From: Pandoraea pulmonicola
GTDB taxonomy: Bacteria; Pseudomonadota; Gammaproteobacteria; Burkholderiales; Burkholderiaceae
DNA: 64,000 nt
NCBI RefSeq assembly: GCF_000815105.2
Contig: NZ_CP010310.2
Span: 5,084,001 to 5,148,000 of the forward strand
Reading direction: 5' to 3'
Below the pieces are notes generated by a model. That model had not been told where the DNA came from. It saw only the letters and a program-made list of their open reading frames with translations, and did not search any database. This document shows, piece by piece, positions 1-8,423 of this stretch (the stretch's first letter is position 1; each line of letters begins with the position of its first letter). The position numbers and the translations under genes are program-made.

Positions 1-116
1 GGCCCCTGCCCGCCCTTCGCGATTTTTGCGGTTCCGTTCGACTTCCGTGGCTTCCGCGGCTTCCGCGGCTTCGGAGGCGCGTCCGTCGCCGTCGCGGACG
101 TTGTCGATTTGGCCAT
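1..116 (-). CDS. N-terminal fragment of divergent protein, probably TetR-family regulator (partial)
   Basis: An open frame on the minus strand begins with ATG at 116 and runs off the window edge. The visible 38 residues start MAKSTTSATATDAPPKPRKP and continue as a basic Lys/Pro/Arg tail with three KPR units encoded by a near-tandem 9-base repeat. No folded domain is visible. It faces away from the MFS transporter gene, and the gap holds a palindrome (ACCGATCGGT) of the kind bound by TetR-type repressors. A TetR-type local regulator with a disordered basic N-terminal arm is therefore the best guess, but the family call is inference from context only. Confidence 0.45.
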   Translation of the reverse strand, partial: MAKSTTSATATDAPPKPRKPRKPRKSNGTAKIAKGGQG

Positions 117-183
117 GCTCTGATGCTCCCGAAATCTGAAACTGGCGGCGCCGGACAAAGCCCCTGCCGCCGCCAAGGAATGC

Positions 184-212
184 TTGACATGTTACCGATC
201 GGTTCATAACAT
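184..212 (+). promoter_or_regulatory. sigma70-type promoter of the MFS transporter gene
   Basis: TTGACA at 184-189 and TAACAT at 207-212 are separated by 17 bases, close to the sigma70 consensus. Predicted transcription starts near 219, giving a leader of about 105 bases before the chosen ATG at 324. The palindrome ACCGATCGGT (194-203) fills the spacer, so a bound repressor would block RNA polymerase. Confidence 0.55.
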
Positions 213-233
213 GGCAACCTCATGTTACCGATC
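189..233. promoter_or_regulatory. candidate TetR-type operator, two repeated sites
   Basis: The 12-mer ATGTTACCGATC occurs at 189-200 and again at 222-233, exactly 33 bases apart, about three helical turns. The first copy continues into the perfect palindrome ACCGATCGGT (194-203); the second (ACCGATCTGT) is imperfect. The sites cover the promoter spacer and the predicted start of transcription. This suggests cooperative repression of the transporter, and perhaps autoregulation, by the product of the divergent gene. Confidence 0.5.
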
Positions 234-323
234 TGTCACAACCCCACCGTTGCTGTAGACAGTCCGGTCCCGACAAACGTCCCGAGGCTGGCTCCCAGGC
301 CAGCCCGATGCCAGGATTTCCGC

Positions 324-1610
324 ATGAAGGCAGCTCTCGCAAGGCGCATTGACGGCCGCTTCCACTATGGGTGGATCGTGGTCGGCGTGATTTTCCTCGT
401 CCTGCTCGCGTCGGCGGGCATCCGCGCGACGCCGAGCGTGATGATGGTGCCGCTCGAGCACGACTTCGGCTGGAGCCGTGCCACGATCTCGCTCGCCATC
501 TCGGTGAACCTGGCGCTCTATGGCCTGACGGGGCCCTTCGCCGCCGCCGCGATGCAACGTTTCGGCATCCGCCCGACGGTCATGGTGGCGCTGCTGCTGC
601 TCGCTTCCGGCACGGCGTTGTCGTCGCTGATGGTCGCTCCCTGGCAGATGGTACTGATCTGGGGCGTGATGGTCGGCGGTGGCACCGGTGTTGCCGCGGT
701 CACGCTCGCGGCAACGGTGGCCAATCGCTGGTTCCACACGCATCGCGGCCTCGCAATGGGCATTCTCACGGCGAGTTCCGCCACCGGTCAGATGGTCTTC
801 CTGCCAATGATGGCGGCGATCACCGAGCGGTACGGCTGGCGTCCGGTGGTGCTGATCGTGGCGCTGGTCGCGGCGATCGCGCTGCCGCTCGTCGCGCTTC
901 TCGTACCCGAGCGGCCAGGCTCCGTCGGGCTGCGTCCGGTCGGCGCGCCGGAGGATGCCCCCGACGTGCCGCTCGCCCAGGGCAACCCGCTCGCTCACGC
1001 ACTCTCGGTGCTGCGCATGGCAGCCGGCAAGCGCGACTTCTGGCTGCTCTTCTTCAGCTTCTTCATCTGCGGCGCCAGCACCAACGGTTACATCGGCACG
1101 CACTTCATCGCCATGTGCGGCGACTACGGCATCTCCGAAGTGAAGGGCGCCGGCATTCTCGCCGCCATGGGCATGCTCGACCTCGTGGGCACCACGCTCT
1201 CGGGCTGGCTCTCGGACCGCTACAACAGCCGCGTGCTGCTGTTCTGGTACTACGGTTTGCGTGGCCTGTCGTTGATCTACCTGCCCTACGCTTTCGGGTT
1301 CGACTTCTTCGGCCTGCCGCTCTTCGCACTGTTCTATGGCCTCGACTGGATCGCCACGGTACCGCCGACGGTGCGTCTGACGACCGACGTGTTCGGCAAG
1401 ACGATGGCGCCGATCGTGTTCGGCTGGATCGTCGCCGGTCACCAGCTCGGCGCGGCCACGGCTGCCCTTGTCGCCGGCTCGCTGCGCGCCACGCTCGGCA
1501 ACTACACGATGGCCTCGATGCTCTCCGGCGGCGTGTGCATCGTCGGTGCGTTCATGGTGCTGCGCATTGCGCGTCGCGTGCCGACCAACGCCGTTCCGGC
1601 CAACGCCTGA
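324..1610 (+). CDS. Major facilitator superfamily transporter
   Basis: This is a 428-residue inner-membrane secondary transporter with about 12 hydrophobic segments. A short basic N-terminus (MKAALARRIDGRFHYGW) precedes helix 1, and a longer hydrophilic loop near residues 205-230 separates the two six-helix halves. The substrate cannot be read from sequence. The frame opens at 222, but that ATG lies only a few bases after the predicted transcription start. The ATG at 324 has AGGA at 313-316 and begins where MFS similarity begins, so it is preferred. Divergence from a putative regulator with operator palindromes in the gap suggests ligand-induced efflux or uptake. Confidence 0.85.
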   Translation: MKAALARRIDGRFHYGWIVVGVIFLVLLASAGIRATPSVMMVPLEHDFGWSRATISLAISVNLALYGLTGPFAAAAMQRFGIRPTVMVALLLLASGTALSSLMVAPWQMVLIWGVMVGGGTGVAAVTLAATVANRWFHTHRGLAMGILTASSATGQMVFLPMMAAITERYGWRPVVLIVALVAAIALPLVALLVPERPGSVGLRPVGAPEDAPDVPLAQGNPLAHALSVLRMAAGKRDFWLLFFSFFICGASTNGYIGTHFIAMCGDYGISEVKGAGILAAMGMLDLVGTTLSGWLSDRYNSRVLLFWYYGLRGLSLIYLPYAFGFDFFGLPLFALFYGLDWIATVPPTVRLTTDVFGKTMAPIVFGWIVAGHQLGAATAALVAGSLRATLGNYTMASMLSGGVCIVGAFMVLRIARRVPTNAVPANA

Positions 1611-1786
1611 GCGATGACGAACGAAGTGCGCGGTTGACCGCCGGTGCAGGCGGGACAGCGCCCTTCGTCGGCTGCCTCGTCGGTTGGCGCCGGGCGTTGG
1701 CGCCGCCAGCAAGGCTAGCGGGATTGCCGTAACCTATGCTGGTTTTGTGCAACACAGCATTCGCCAATTTCACAGGACCTTCAGCA

Positions 1787-2911
1787 ATGACGGACTCGCA
1801 ACAAACCTCTTTTTCCGCACTGGATACGGATCTGTTTTCGCCGTACCGGCTCGGCCCGCTCGAACTGAGCAATCGCATCGTGATGGCGCCGCTCACGCGC
1901 AGCCGCGCCGGCGTCGGTGACGTGCCCGGCCCGATGGTCGCCGAGTACTACGCACAGCGCGCATCGGCCGGTCTCATCATCAGCGAAGCCACCAACATTT
2001 CGCAGCAAGGCAAGGGTTACGCCTTCACGCCGGGCATCTACACCGACGCGCAAGTCGCCGGCTGGAAGCAGGTCACCGACGCCCTGCACGCCAAGGGCGG
2101 CAAGATCTTCTGCCAGCTCTGGCACGTGGGACGCATCTCGCACCCGTCACTCCAGCCCGGCGGCGCGCTGCCGGTCGCCCCGTCGGCGATTCAGCCAGCA
2201 GGCAAGGCATTCACCGAGCACGGCTTCGAGCCGCATCCGACGCCGCGCGCGCTGGAGACATCCGAGATCCCGGGCATCATCGAACAGTATCGTCATGCGG
2301 CCGAATGCGCGAAGCGGGCGGGCTTCGACGGCGTGGAGATTCACGCCGCCAACGGCTATCTGCTCGACCAGTTCATGCGCGACAAGACGAACCACCGGAC
2401 CGATCAATACGGCGGCAGCATCGAAAACCGCGTGCGCCTGACGCTGGAAGTCACGCAGGCGGTGGTTGACGTGTGGGGCGCGGATCGGGTGGGCATTCGC
2501 CTCTCGCCGGTGAGCCCGGCCAACGATTGCGGTGACAGCCATCCTGAACCGGTATTCACGTACGCCGTCGAGCAACTGAACCGGTTCGGCCTCGTGTATC
2601 TGCACGTGGTCGAAGGCGCGACGGGCGGGCCGCGTGAAGTGGAGAACGGCTTCGATCTGCAGAAGCTGCATCGAATCTTCAAAGGCACGTACATGGCCAA
2701 CAATGGCTACGACCTCGCGCTCGCGATCAAGGCGCGCAAGGAAAACCTCGCGGATCTGATCGCGTTCGGCAAACCGTTCATCGCCAATCCGGATCTGGTG
2801 GAACGCCTCAAGCGCGGCGGCCCGTACAATTCACTGGATCGCGACACGCTCTACGGCGGCGATGCGCGCGGCTACGTCGACTATCCGACGCTGGACGAAT
2901 CGGCTGCGTAA
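1787..2911 (+). CDS. nemA: Alkene reductase, Old Yellow Enzyme family (NemA-like)
   Basis: A 374-residue FMN-dependent TIM-barrel oxidoreductase that uses NAD(P)H to reduce activated C=C bonds and often nitro- or N-ethylmaleimide-type electrophiles. Family marks are APLTRSR after the first strand, the EIHAANGYLLDQF segment with its substrate-binding His/Asn context, QYGGSIENR, and RLSPVSPANDCGD. Length matches E. coli NemA (about 365). The start at 1787 is chosen over an upstream in-frame codon at 1736 because AGGA sits at 1774-1777 and similarity begins with the segment LFSPYRLGPLEL. It lies 176 bases after the MFS gene, so it may be co-transcribed or have its own promoter; a strong terminator follows. 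Confidence 0.9.
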   Translation: MTDSQQTSFSALDTDLFSPYRLGPLELSNRIVMAPLTRSRAGVGDVPGPMVAEYYAQRASAGLIISEATNISQQGKGYAFTPGIYTDAQVAGWKQVTDALHAKGGKIFCQLWHVGRISHPSLQPGGALPVAPSAIQPAGKAFTEHGFEPHPTPRALETSEIPGIIEQYRHAAECAKRAGFDGVEIHAANGYLLDQFMRDKTNHRTDQYGGSIENRVRLTLEVTQAVVDVWGADRVGIRLSPVSPANDCGDSHPEPVFTYAVEQLNRFGLVYLHVVEGATGGPREVENGFDLQKLHRIFKGTYMANNGYDLALAIKARKENLADLIAFGKPFIANPDLVERLKRGGPYNSLDRDTLYGGDARGYVDYPTLDESAA

Positions 2912-2959
2912 GCGGTGAGCCGCAGCACGTCCCGAAAGACTTTGGACGCATCGATGACA

Positions 2960-2981
2960 GGGCTCCTGCGGGAGCCCTTTT
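2960..2981 (+). terminator. Rho-independent terminator of the alkene reductase gene
   Basis: A seven-pair stem GGGCTCC/GGAGCCC with a four-base loop (TGCG) is followed by TTTT at 2978-2981, 49 bases after the reductase stop codon. Confidence 0.75.
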
Positions 2982-3054
2982 CAACCTCGCGAGTCGTTAA
3001 CGACCCGATCACTATGCATTTCCGGAAGCGAGACGACCCAGACTTCACTCCGCT

Positions 3055-3246
3055 TCACCATTCCCACTCCTTTTCGTCGAAGTCGTTGGGAAACTGCCAC
3101 AGCTGCAGTTCTTCTTCACTGCCCATGTCCGGAAATTCCAGCGGCATTGCACTGACGATATCCACCGGCCGACCTAACGCATCTCTTTCGTCCATCTTTC
3201 GCTCCAGTTGGTAGCCCCGTTCCCTCTTGCGTGGATTGAGGAACAT
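3055..3246 (-). CDS. Small acidic hypothetical protein
   Basis: A 63-residue frame beginning MFLNPRKRERGYQLERK and ending in an acidic, Trp-rich tail (EEELQLWQFPNDFDEKEWEW). It has no recognised domain. The basic head and acidic tail, and a composition not typical of a shadow frame, argue for a real gene. No clear ribosome-binding site is seen before 3246, and an alternative TTG start lies at 3282. It sits alone between a terminator and the mechanosensitive channel gene. Confidence 0.4.
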   Translation of the reverse strand: MFLNPRKRERGYQLERKMDERDALGRPVDIVSAMPLEFPDMGSEEELQLWQFPNDFDEKEWEW

Positions 3247-3371
3247 CGTCGCAGCGCGAAGCACCAAAGTAAACGGAAGCAAAAGAATTCCGGATTCTTC
3301 CTGAAGTACGTTTCCGATTGTCCGAATCCATTTTCGGACCCGTCAGCACGGCAACGGCGTGCCCTCGAAGA

Positions 3372-4628
3372 TCACGCCGCGCGTTGCGCCTGCCACTGCA
3401 GCAGATCGGCACCTGCCGGATTCTGGTACATACGCAAGCCGAACTCCGGCAGGATCGCAAGCAGATGGTCGAAAACATCGCCCTGCACACGCTCGTATTC
3501 CGCCCACACGGTCGTGTTCGTGAAGCAGTACAGCTCCACCGGAATGCCGGTTGCCGACGGCGCCAGCGAGCGGACCATGCACGTCATGCCTTCGTGAATG
3601 TTCGGATGCGCCTTCAGGTAAGCCAGCGCATAGGCGCGGAACGTCCCGATGTTCGTCAGGCGTCGCGTATTCGCCACCACCCCGGCCGCGACGCCGAGCG
3701 CCGCATTCGCGTCCGCAAGCGCGCGTTGCTTCTCGCTCAGATACGGCGCAAGCAAGTGCAGCTTCGACAGACGCGCGATCTCCCGTTCGTCGAGGAATCC
3801 GACGCTGCCCGCGTCGATGCACAGCGTGCGCTTGATGCGCCGCCCGCCCGACTGCTGCATACCGCGCCAGTTGCGGAAGCTCTCGGAGATCATCCGCCAC
3901 GTCGGAATCGTCGTGATCGTCTTGTCCCAGTTCTGCACCTTCACCGTGTGCAACGCGATGTCGACCACGTCCCCATCCGCGCCGACCTGCGGCATCTCGA
4001 TCCAGTCCCCTACGCGCAGCATGTCGTTCGACGTCAGTTGGACGCTCGCGACGAACGACATGATCGTGTCCTTGAATACCAGCAGCAGCACTGCCGACAT
4101 CGCCCCCAATCCCGAGAGCAGCAACCACGGAGAGCGGTCGATGATCGTGGCCACGATGGCGATGGCCGCCACCACATACAGCGCGATCTTGCCCAACTGC
4201 ACGTAGCCCTTGATCGATCGGGTACGCGCATGCTCGGACTCCGCGTAGACCGTTTGCGCCGCATCGAGAATGCCGGCAACGGCCAGCGTGGCGTAGAGCA
4301 ACGTCGTCGCCAGGGCAACGTTGGCGATCACCAGCACCGCCTTCGGCGGCAGATCCGGCACGAGCCCGATGCCGAACTGGATCACGAGATACGGCAGCAC
4401 GCGCGCGGCACGATGGAACACGCGATGTGCGAGCAAGGCGTCATCCCAACGGTTCGCCGTTCGCTGCACGACGATGCGGACCACGCGCACGATCAGAAAC
4501 CGTGCCACCGCCTGTACCAGCAGCGCGGCCAGAACCAGTATCGCCGACGCTGCGGCCATTCGTGCCCTCGGCGCACTTTCGAACCACGCCGATATCGCTT
4601 CCCACGTCATCCAGCCACTCCTTGCCAT
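3372..4628 (-). CDS. ybdG: MscS-family mechanosensitive channel, YbdG type
   Basis: A 418-residue inner-membrane channel that releases solutes on hypo-osmotic shock. About five hydrophobic segments (roughly residues 24-45, 77-95, 97-122, 145-166, 168-188) lead into the MscS pore/beta domain. That domain carries GLGAMSAVLLLVFKDTI, then RVGDWIEMPQVGADGDVVDI and the WRMISESFRNWRGM segment typical of the YbdG/MscM subgroup (E. coli YbdG is 415 residues). The frame is open to a GTG at 4865, but that upstream part is shadow-like; the ATG at 4628 matches family length. Its neighbour is an osmoprotectant importer, consistent with a shared osmotic role but not proof of co-regulation. Confidence 0.85.
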   Translation of the reverse strand: MARSGWMTWEAISAWFESAPRARMAAASAILVLAALLVQAVARFLIVRVVRIVVQRTANRWDDALLAHRVFHRAARVLPYLVIQFGIGLVPDLPPKAVLVIANVALATTLLYATLAVAGILDAAQTVYAESEHARTRSIKGYVQLGKIALYVVAAIAIVATIIDRSPWLLLSGLGAMSAVLLLVFKDTIMSFVASVQLTSNDMLRVGDWIEMPQVGADGDVVDIALHTVKVQNWDKTITTIPTWRMISESFRNWRGMQQSGGRRIKRTLCIDAGSVGFLDEREIARLSKLHLLAPYLSEKQRALADANAALGVAAGVVANTRRLTNIGTFRAYALAYLKAHPNIHEGMTCMVRSLAPSATGIPVELYCFTNTTVWAEYERVQGDVFDHLLAILPEFGLRMYQNPAGADLLQWQAQRAA

Positions 4629-4827
4629 GGTTCGCCCCCGCCGCGCGGCGAGGACGGTGAATGCAAAAATGACGGCGCATGAGGCCGTCATTCCCTGCCG
4701 CGTCGGCCCGGACGTCAACGACGTACCGACCGGCGCGCCTTCGTGCGACTGCGCATATGCAGCCGTGCCGCCACGGGTGCTGCCGAAAGTCGCCGGCGCC
4801 CCCGAGGTGCCCCATCCGTCCGGGAAC

Positions 4828-6033
4828 TTACGCCGACGCCCCGAACGGCACGCTGGCCACGACACTGGGCGAGCCTTGCAGCGACGGCGCGATGATCGTG
4901 CCGCCGCTGCTGCCGCTGCCGCGCGACTTGCCCGAGCTCAGGTAATCGGCGATGGAATCCTGCGTCACCTCGCCGAGGTACTGATTGTCGTCGCCCAGCA
5001 CCGGCAGCGACGCCAGATTGTGCTCGTACATGCGCGAGAGCAGCACGCGCAGATTGTCGTTCGCCACCGCGGACGCCTTGAAGTCGCGCACCCGCTCGCC
5101 GCACGTGCCTTGTGCGTGACGCGTATCGCGCCGTGCAATGTAACCGAGCGCACGGGCGTTTTCGTCCACAACCACCAGCGAACGCGTGTCGAGCTCGTCC
5201 ATCATGCCGTAAGCCTCGGCGAGCGTGGTCTGCGGTTTGACGGTCGGTTGCGGCGTGGCCGCATCTTCGGCGCGCACGAGCAGCAGCCGCTTGAGAATTC
5301 GGTCATGTCCCACGAAGCTGGCAACGAACTCGTCGACCGGACGGGCAAGCAGCGCGTCCGGCTGCGCGTACTGCACCAGACGCCCCTGCCGGAAGATCGC
5401 GATACGGTCCGCGAGCTTGATCGCCTCGTCGATATCGTGGCTGACCATGATGACGGTCTTGCCGAGCTGACGCTGCATCTGCAGAAACTCGTTCTGGATC
5501 GATTCGCGGTTGATCGGGTCGACCGCGCCGAACGGCTCGTCCATCAGCAGCACGGGCGGGTCGGCCGCCAGCGCGCGGATCACTCCGATACGCTGCTGCT
5601 GACCGCCCGACAACTCGCGCGGATAACGCGACAGATAGCGCTTCGGATCGAGCGCCACCATGCCCATCAGTTCGGTCGCGCGTTCGCGGCAGCGCTTCTT
5701 GTCCCAGCCCAGCAGACGCGGCACGACCGTGATGTTCTCTTCGATGGTCATGTTCGGGAACAGACCGATCTGCTGGATCACGTAGCCGATATGGCGGCGC
5801 AGTTCGATCTCGTTGATCTTGCCGGTGTCTTCGCCGTTCAGGAGAATGCGCCCGGAGGTCGGCTTGATGAGCCGGTTGATCATCTTGAGCGTGGTCGTCT
5901 TGCCGCAGCCCGACGGCCCGAGGAAGACGCAGATTTCGCCCGGCGGCACCTCGAGGCTCACCGAGTTCACGGCGGTCACGGGCGTACCGTCCTTCTGGAC
6001 GAAGCTTTTGGTGAGATTGTCGAGTGTAATCAT
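4828..6033 (-). CDS. Osmoprotectant (glycine betaine/choline-type) ABC transporter ATPase with CBS domains
   Basis: A 401-residue ATPase of the OpuCA/ProV/OsmV group that powers compatible-solute uptake. The nucleotide-binding domain shows Walker A GPSGCGKTT, signature LSGGQQQR, Walker B VLLMDEPF and the H-loop MVSHD. Residues of roughly 245-365 form a tandem CBS pair, which in this family senses ionic strength or nucleotides. A Ser/Gly-rich tail of about 35 residues follows and has no obvious function. The ATG at 6033 overlaps the stop of the upstream permease gene (ATGA), so the two are translationally coupled. It is the last gene of a permease, binding protein, permease, ATPase operon. Confidence 0.9.
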   Translation of the reverse strand: MITLDNLTKSFVQKDGTPVTAVNSVSLEVPPGEICVFLGPSGCGKTTTLKMINRLIKPTSGRILLNGEDTGKINEIELRRHIGYVIQQIGLFPNMTIEENITVVPRLLGWDKKRCRERATELMGMVALDPKRYLSRYPRELSGGQQQRIGVIRALAADPPVLLMDEPFGAVDPINRESIQNEFLQMQRQLGKTVIMVSHDIDEAIKLADRIAIFRQGRLVQYAQPDALLARPVDEFVASFVGHDRILKRLLLVRAEDAATPQPTVKPQTTLAEAYGMMDELDTRSLVVVDENARALGYIARRDTRHAQGTCGERVRDFKASAVANDNLRVLLSRMYEHNLASLPVLGDDNQYLGEVTQDSIADYLSSGKSRGSGSSGGTIIAPSLQGSPSVVASVPFGASA

Positions 6034-6677
6034 ACGGTTCGGATTCCTTTCGGTGTCAGCACGCGCTGCAGGCGGTGCAACAGGGTGTCGGCAACGATGG
6101 CGAGCAGACTCACCATCACCGCACCCACGACAAGCTGCCGGGTATCGCTCTGGCTGATCCCCCGGGTGATCAACACCCCGAGACCGCCCGCCCCGACGAT
6201 GGCGCCGATGGCCATCACGCCAACATTCATCACGACGGCCGTGCGCACGCCGCCCAGCACCACGGGCACGGCCAGTGGCAATTCGACGAGGCGCAGACGC
6301 TGCCAGAACGTCATGCCGATGCCAATGCCCGCCTCGCGGATGCTCGGATCGATCTGCCGCAACGCGAGAGACGTGTTGCGCATGATCGGCAGCAACGAGT
6401 ACAGAAACACAGCGGCGACCGCCGGCGCCGGGCCGATGCCCATGCCATACACGGACAGCGCCGGGATCATCAGACCGAACAGCGCGATCGATGGAATGGT
6501 GAGCACGACGGTGGCCAGGCCGAGCACCACGCCCGACAGCCAGCGAAAACGCGTGACCAGCACGCCCAACGGCACGCCGACCACGATGGCCGCCCCGACC
6601 GAAGCGGTAACCAGCCACGCATGCTGGCCCGTCAGGGTCAGGACGCGATGCCAGTTATGAGTCAGAAATTCAATCAT
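6030..6677 (-). CDS. Osmoprotectant ABC transporter permease (OsmW/YehW type)
   Basis: A 215-residue inner-membrane subunit with five to six hydrophobic segments and the binding-protein-dependent transport loop (REAGIGIGMTFWQRLRLVELP) that docks on the ATPase. Its small size is typical of the OpuCB/OsmW group. GAGGAG lies just before the ATG. It is separated by 58 bases from the binding-protein gene and overlaps the ATPase gene by four bases. With the second permease at 7689-8423 it would form a heterodimeric channel. Confidence 0.9.
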   Translation of the reverse strand: MIEFLTHNWHRVLTLTGQHAWLVTASVGAAIVVGVPLGVLVTRFRWLSGVVLGLATVVLTIPSIALFGLMIPALSVYGMGIGPAPAVAAVFLYSLLPIMRNTSLALRQIDPSIREAGIGIGMTFWQRLRLVELPLAVPVVLGGVRTAVVMNVGVMAIGAIVGAGGLGVLITRGISQSDTRQLVVGAVMVSLLAIVADTLLHRLQRVLTPKGIRTV

Positions 6678-6735
6678 GGGACTCCTCAGTCAATCAGCAA
6701 CAAGGGGGAATCGATGCATCGGTGCACAGGCGCCG

Positions 6736-7668
6736 TCACTGCGCCAGCCCAACCTGCTTGAGGAACTCGCCGGCCACGCGCGACACGCTGCGGTGATCGA
6801 TATCCACCTGGGCGTTCATGTCGCGCATGTTTTCGTCGTTGATCTTCGCGGCGAGCGCGTTGAGTTCGTCGGCGAGTTTCGGGTTGGCGTCGAGCACTTC
6901 CTTGCGCACCACCGGCGTGGCGGCATACGCAGGGAAGAAGCCCTTGTCGTCGGCCAGCACCTTCAGATCGAAACCCTTGTTGCGGCCGTCGCTCGTGTAG
7001 ACAAGACCGGCGTCGATCTGCTCGTTGCGCAGCGCCGTGTAGACGAGTCCCGGATCCATCTGCTTGATGTTGCGACGCTCGAGGTGAAAGTCGTAGAGCG
7101 CCTCCATCGGCTCGAGGCCGTCGGAGCGGCCAACGAACTCCATGTCGAAGGCGAACTGCATCTTCGGATTCGCGCGGAACTTCTCCACCAGTTGCGATAC
7201 GGTCTCCAGCCCTTCCTCGCGGGCGATCTTGCCGGGGACGGCGAACGCATACGTGTTGTTGAGCGTCGACGGATCGAGCCAGACGAGACCGATCTTGCCG
7301 TCGAGTTCCTTCACTCGCTCATACGTCTGCCGAGGGTCGAGCTTCTCGGTGACCTTGTTGTAGACGATGAGCGAAGTGCCGGTGTACTCCCAGACGATGT
7401 CGAGTTGGCGGCTCTCCATGCCCTGGCGCATGACCACGCTGCCCAGACCGTTCTTCAGTTCGACGTCGTATCCCTTGCTGCGCAGGTACTGCGCGGTCAT
7501 CTCGGAGAGAATCAGCTGCTCGGTGAAATTCTTGCCGCCGATGGTGAGCGTTGCGGCCTGCGCGGTGGCGCTCGTCGCCATCACGCCAAGCGCGAGACAC
7601 GCCACGCCGAGTGCTCGCATCCAGCGAGACACGCGGCCGGTCAGCGCACGGGAAAGTGAAGCTTGCAT
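6736..7668 (-). CDS. Osmoprotectant ABC transporter substrate-binding protein (OsmF/YehZ/OpuC type)
   Basis: A 310-residue periplasmic binding protein. A basic N-terminus and hydrophobic stretch end in a signal-peptidase site near residue 38 (AQA before ATL). The mature part opens with TIGGKNFTEQLILSEM, the hallmark of the OpuAC/ProX-like quaternary-amine binding family, and includes VVMRQGMESRQLDIVWEYTG. The start at 7668 is preceded by GGAGAA. The ligand is likely glycine betaine, choline or a relative; the exact one cannot be read from sequence. It sits between the two permease genes. Confidence 0.9.
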   Translation of the reverse strand: MQASLSRALTGRVSRWMRALGVACLALGVMATSATAQAATLTIGGKNFTEQLILSEMTAQYLRSKGYDVELKNGLGSVVMRQGMESRQLDIVWEYTGTSLIVYNKVTEKLDPRQTYERVKELDGKIGLVWLDPSTLNNTYAFAVPGKIAREEGLETVSQLVEKFRANPKMQFAFDMEFVGRSDGLEPMEALYDFHLERRNIKQMDPGLVYTALRNEQIDAGLVYTSDGRNKGFDLKVLADDKGFFPAYAATPVVRKEVLDANPKLADELNALAAKINDENMRDMNAQVDIDHRSVSRVAGEFLKQVGLAQ

Positions 7669-7688
7669 ATGTGGAGTTCTCCGTTGTC

Positions 7689-8423
7689 TCAACGCGTCGC
7701 CGCGCCATGGCGTGCGAACCAGAGGCCGCTCGCGAAGGCGAGGATGCCGTCGAGCACGAGTGCGAGGAGTGCCGTCCCGCCAGCGCCGAGCAGCAACTTC
7801 GTCTGATCGTTGAGGTAGATGCCCGGGAAGATCAGTTGTCCCAGACTGTCCGCGCCGATGAGGAACGCGAGCGGCGCAGTGCCGACGTTGATCGCGAGCG
7901 CGGTGCGAATGCCGCCGACGATCACCGGCATGGCGTTGGGCAGGTCGACGCGAAACAGAATCTGTGCCGGCGTCATGCCCATGCCGCGCGCCGATTCGCG
8001 CAGCGCGGCAGGCACCTGGCGCAAGCCTTCGTACGAGTTGCGCACGATCGGCAGCAGCGATGCGAGCCACAACGCCAGAATGGCCGGTCGGTCGCCAATG
8101 CCCAGCACGGCCATCGACAGCGCCAGCACGGCGAGCGACGGCAACGTATTGCCGATGTTGAAAATCTGCACGGCACGCTCGGCATGTTTTTCGAACATCG
8201 GCCGCGAGATCGCCACACCCGCCGGTATGCCGACGGCGATGGCCAGCGTCATCGATATCGCCACGAGCTTGAGATGCTGCTGGGTGTAATAAACCAGGTC
8301 GCCCCGGTATTTGACGAGCGCGTCCACGCCCAGCCAATACACCAGACCGGTGACCGCGGCGGCGACGCCGAGCAGTCCGAAGCCGGCCAGATAGAGAATG
8401 CGATACTGCTTCGCCACGTTCAT
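7689..8423 (-). CDS. Osmoprotectant ABC transporter permease (OsmY/YehY type)
   Basis: A 244-residue inner-membrane permease, first gene of the osmoprotectant operon. It has about six hydrophobic segments and the ATPase-docking loop RESARGMGMTPAQILFRVDLP. An upstream non-ATG codon keeps the frame open to 8468, but the ATG at 8423 has a strong AGGGAG site and begins just before the first helix. The next gene starts 20 bases downstream. The operon promoter must lie in the long gap upstream; I could not fix its elements with confidence. Confidence 0.88.
   Translation of the reverse strand: MNVAKQYRILYLAGFGLLGVAAAVTGLVYWLGVDALVKYRGDLVYYTQQHLKLVAISMTLAIAVGIPAGVAISRPMFEKHAERAVQIFNIGNTLPSLAVLALSMAVLGIGDRPAILALWLASLLPIVRNSYEGLRQVPAALRESARGMGMTPAQILFRVDLPNAMPVIVGGIRTALAINVGTAPLAFLIGADSLGQLIFPGIYLNDQTKLLLGAGGTALLALVLDGILAFASGLWFARHGAATR

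Noticed and set aside
20..75. Tandem CTTCCGCGG-like 9-mers at the window start
   Set aside because: Explained as coding for KPR repeats in the N-terminal tail of the divergent gene, not a CRISPR or independent repeat array.
225..1712. 495-residue minus-strand frame opposite the MFS gene
   Set aside because: Arg/His/Gln-rich shadow of a GC-rich gene with no domain; the plus strand has clear membrane helices and an upstream promoter.
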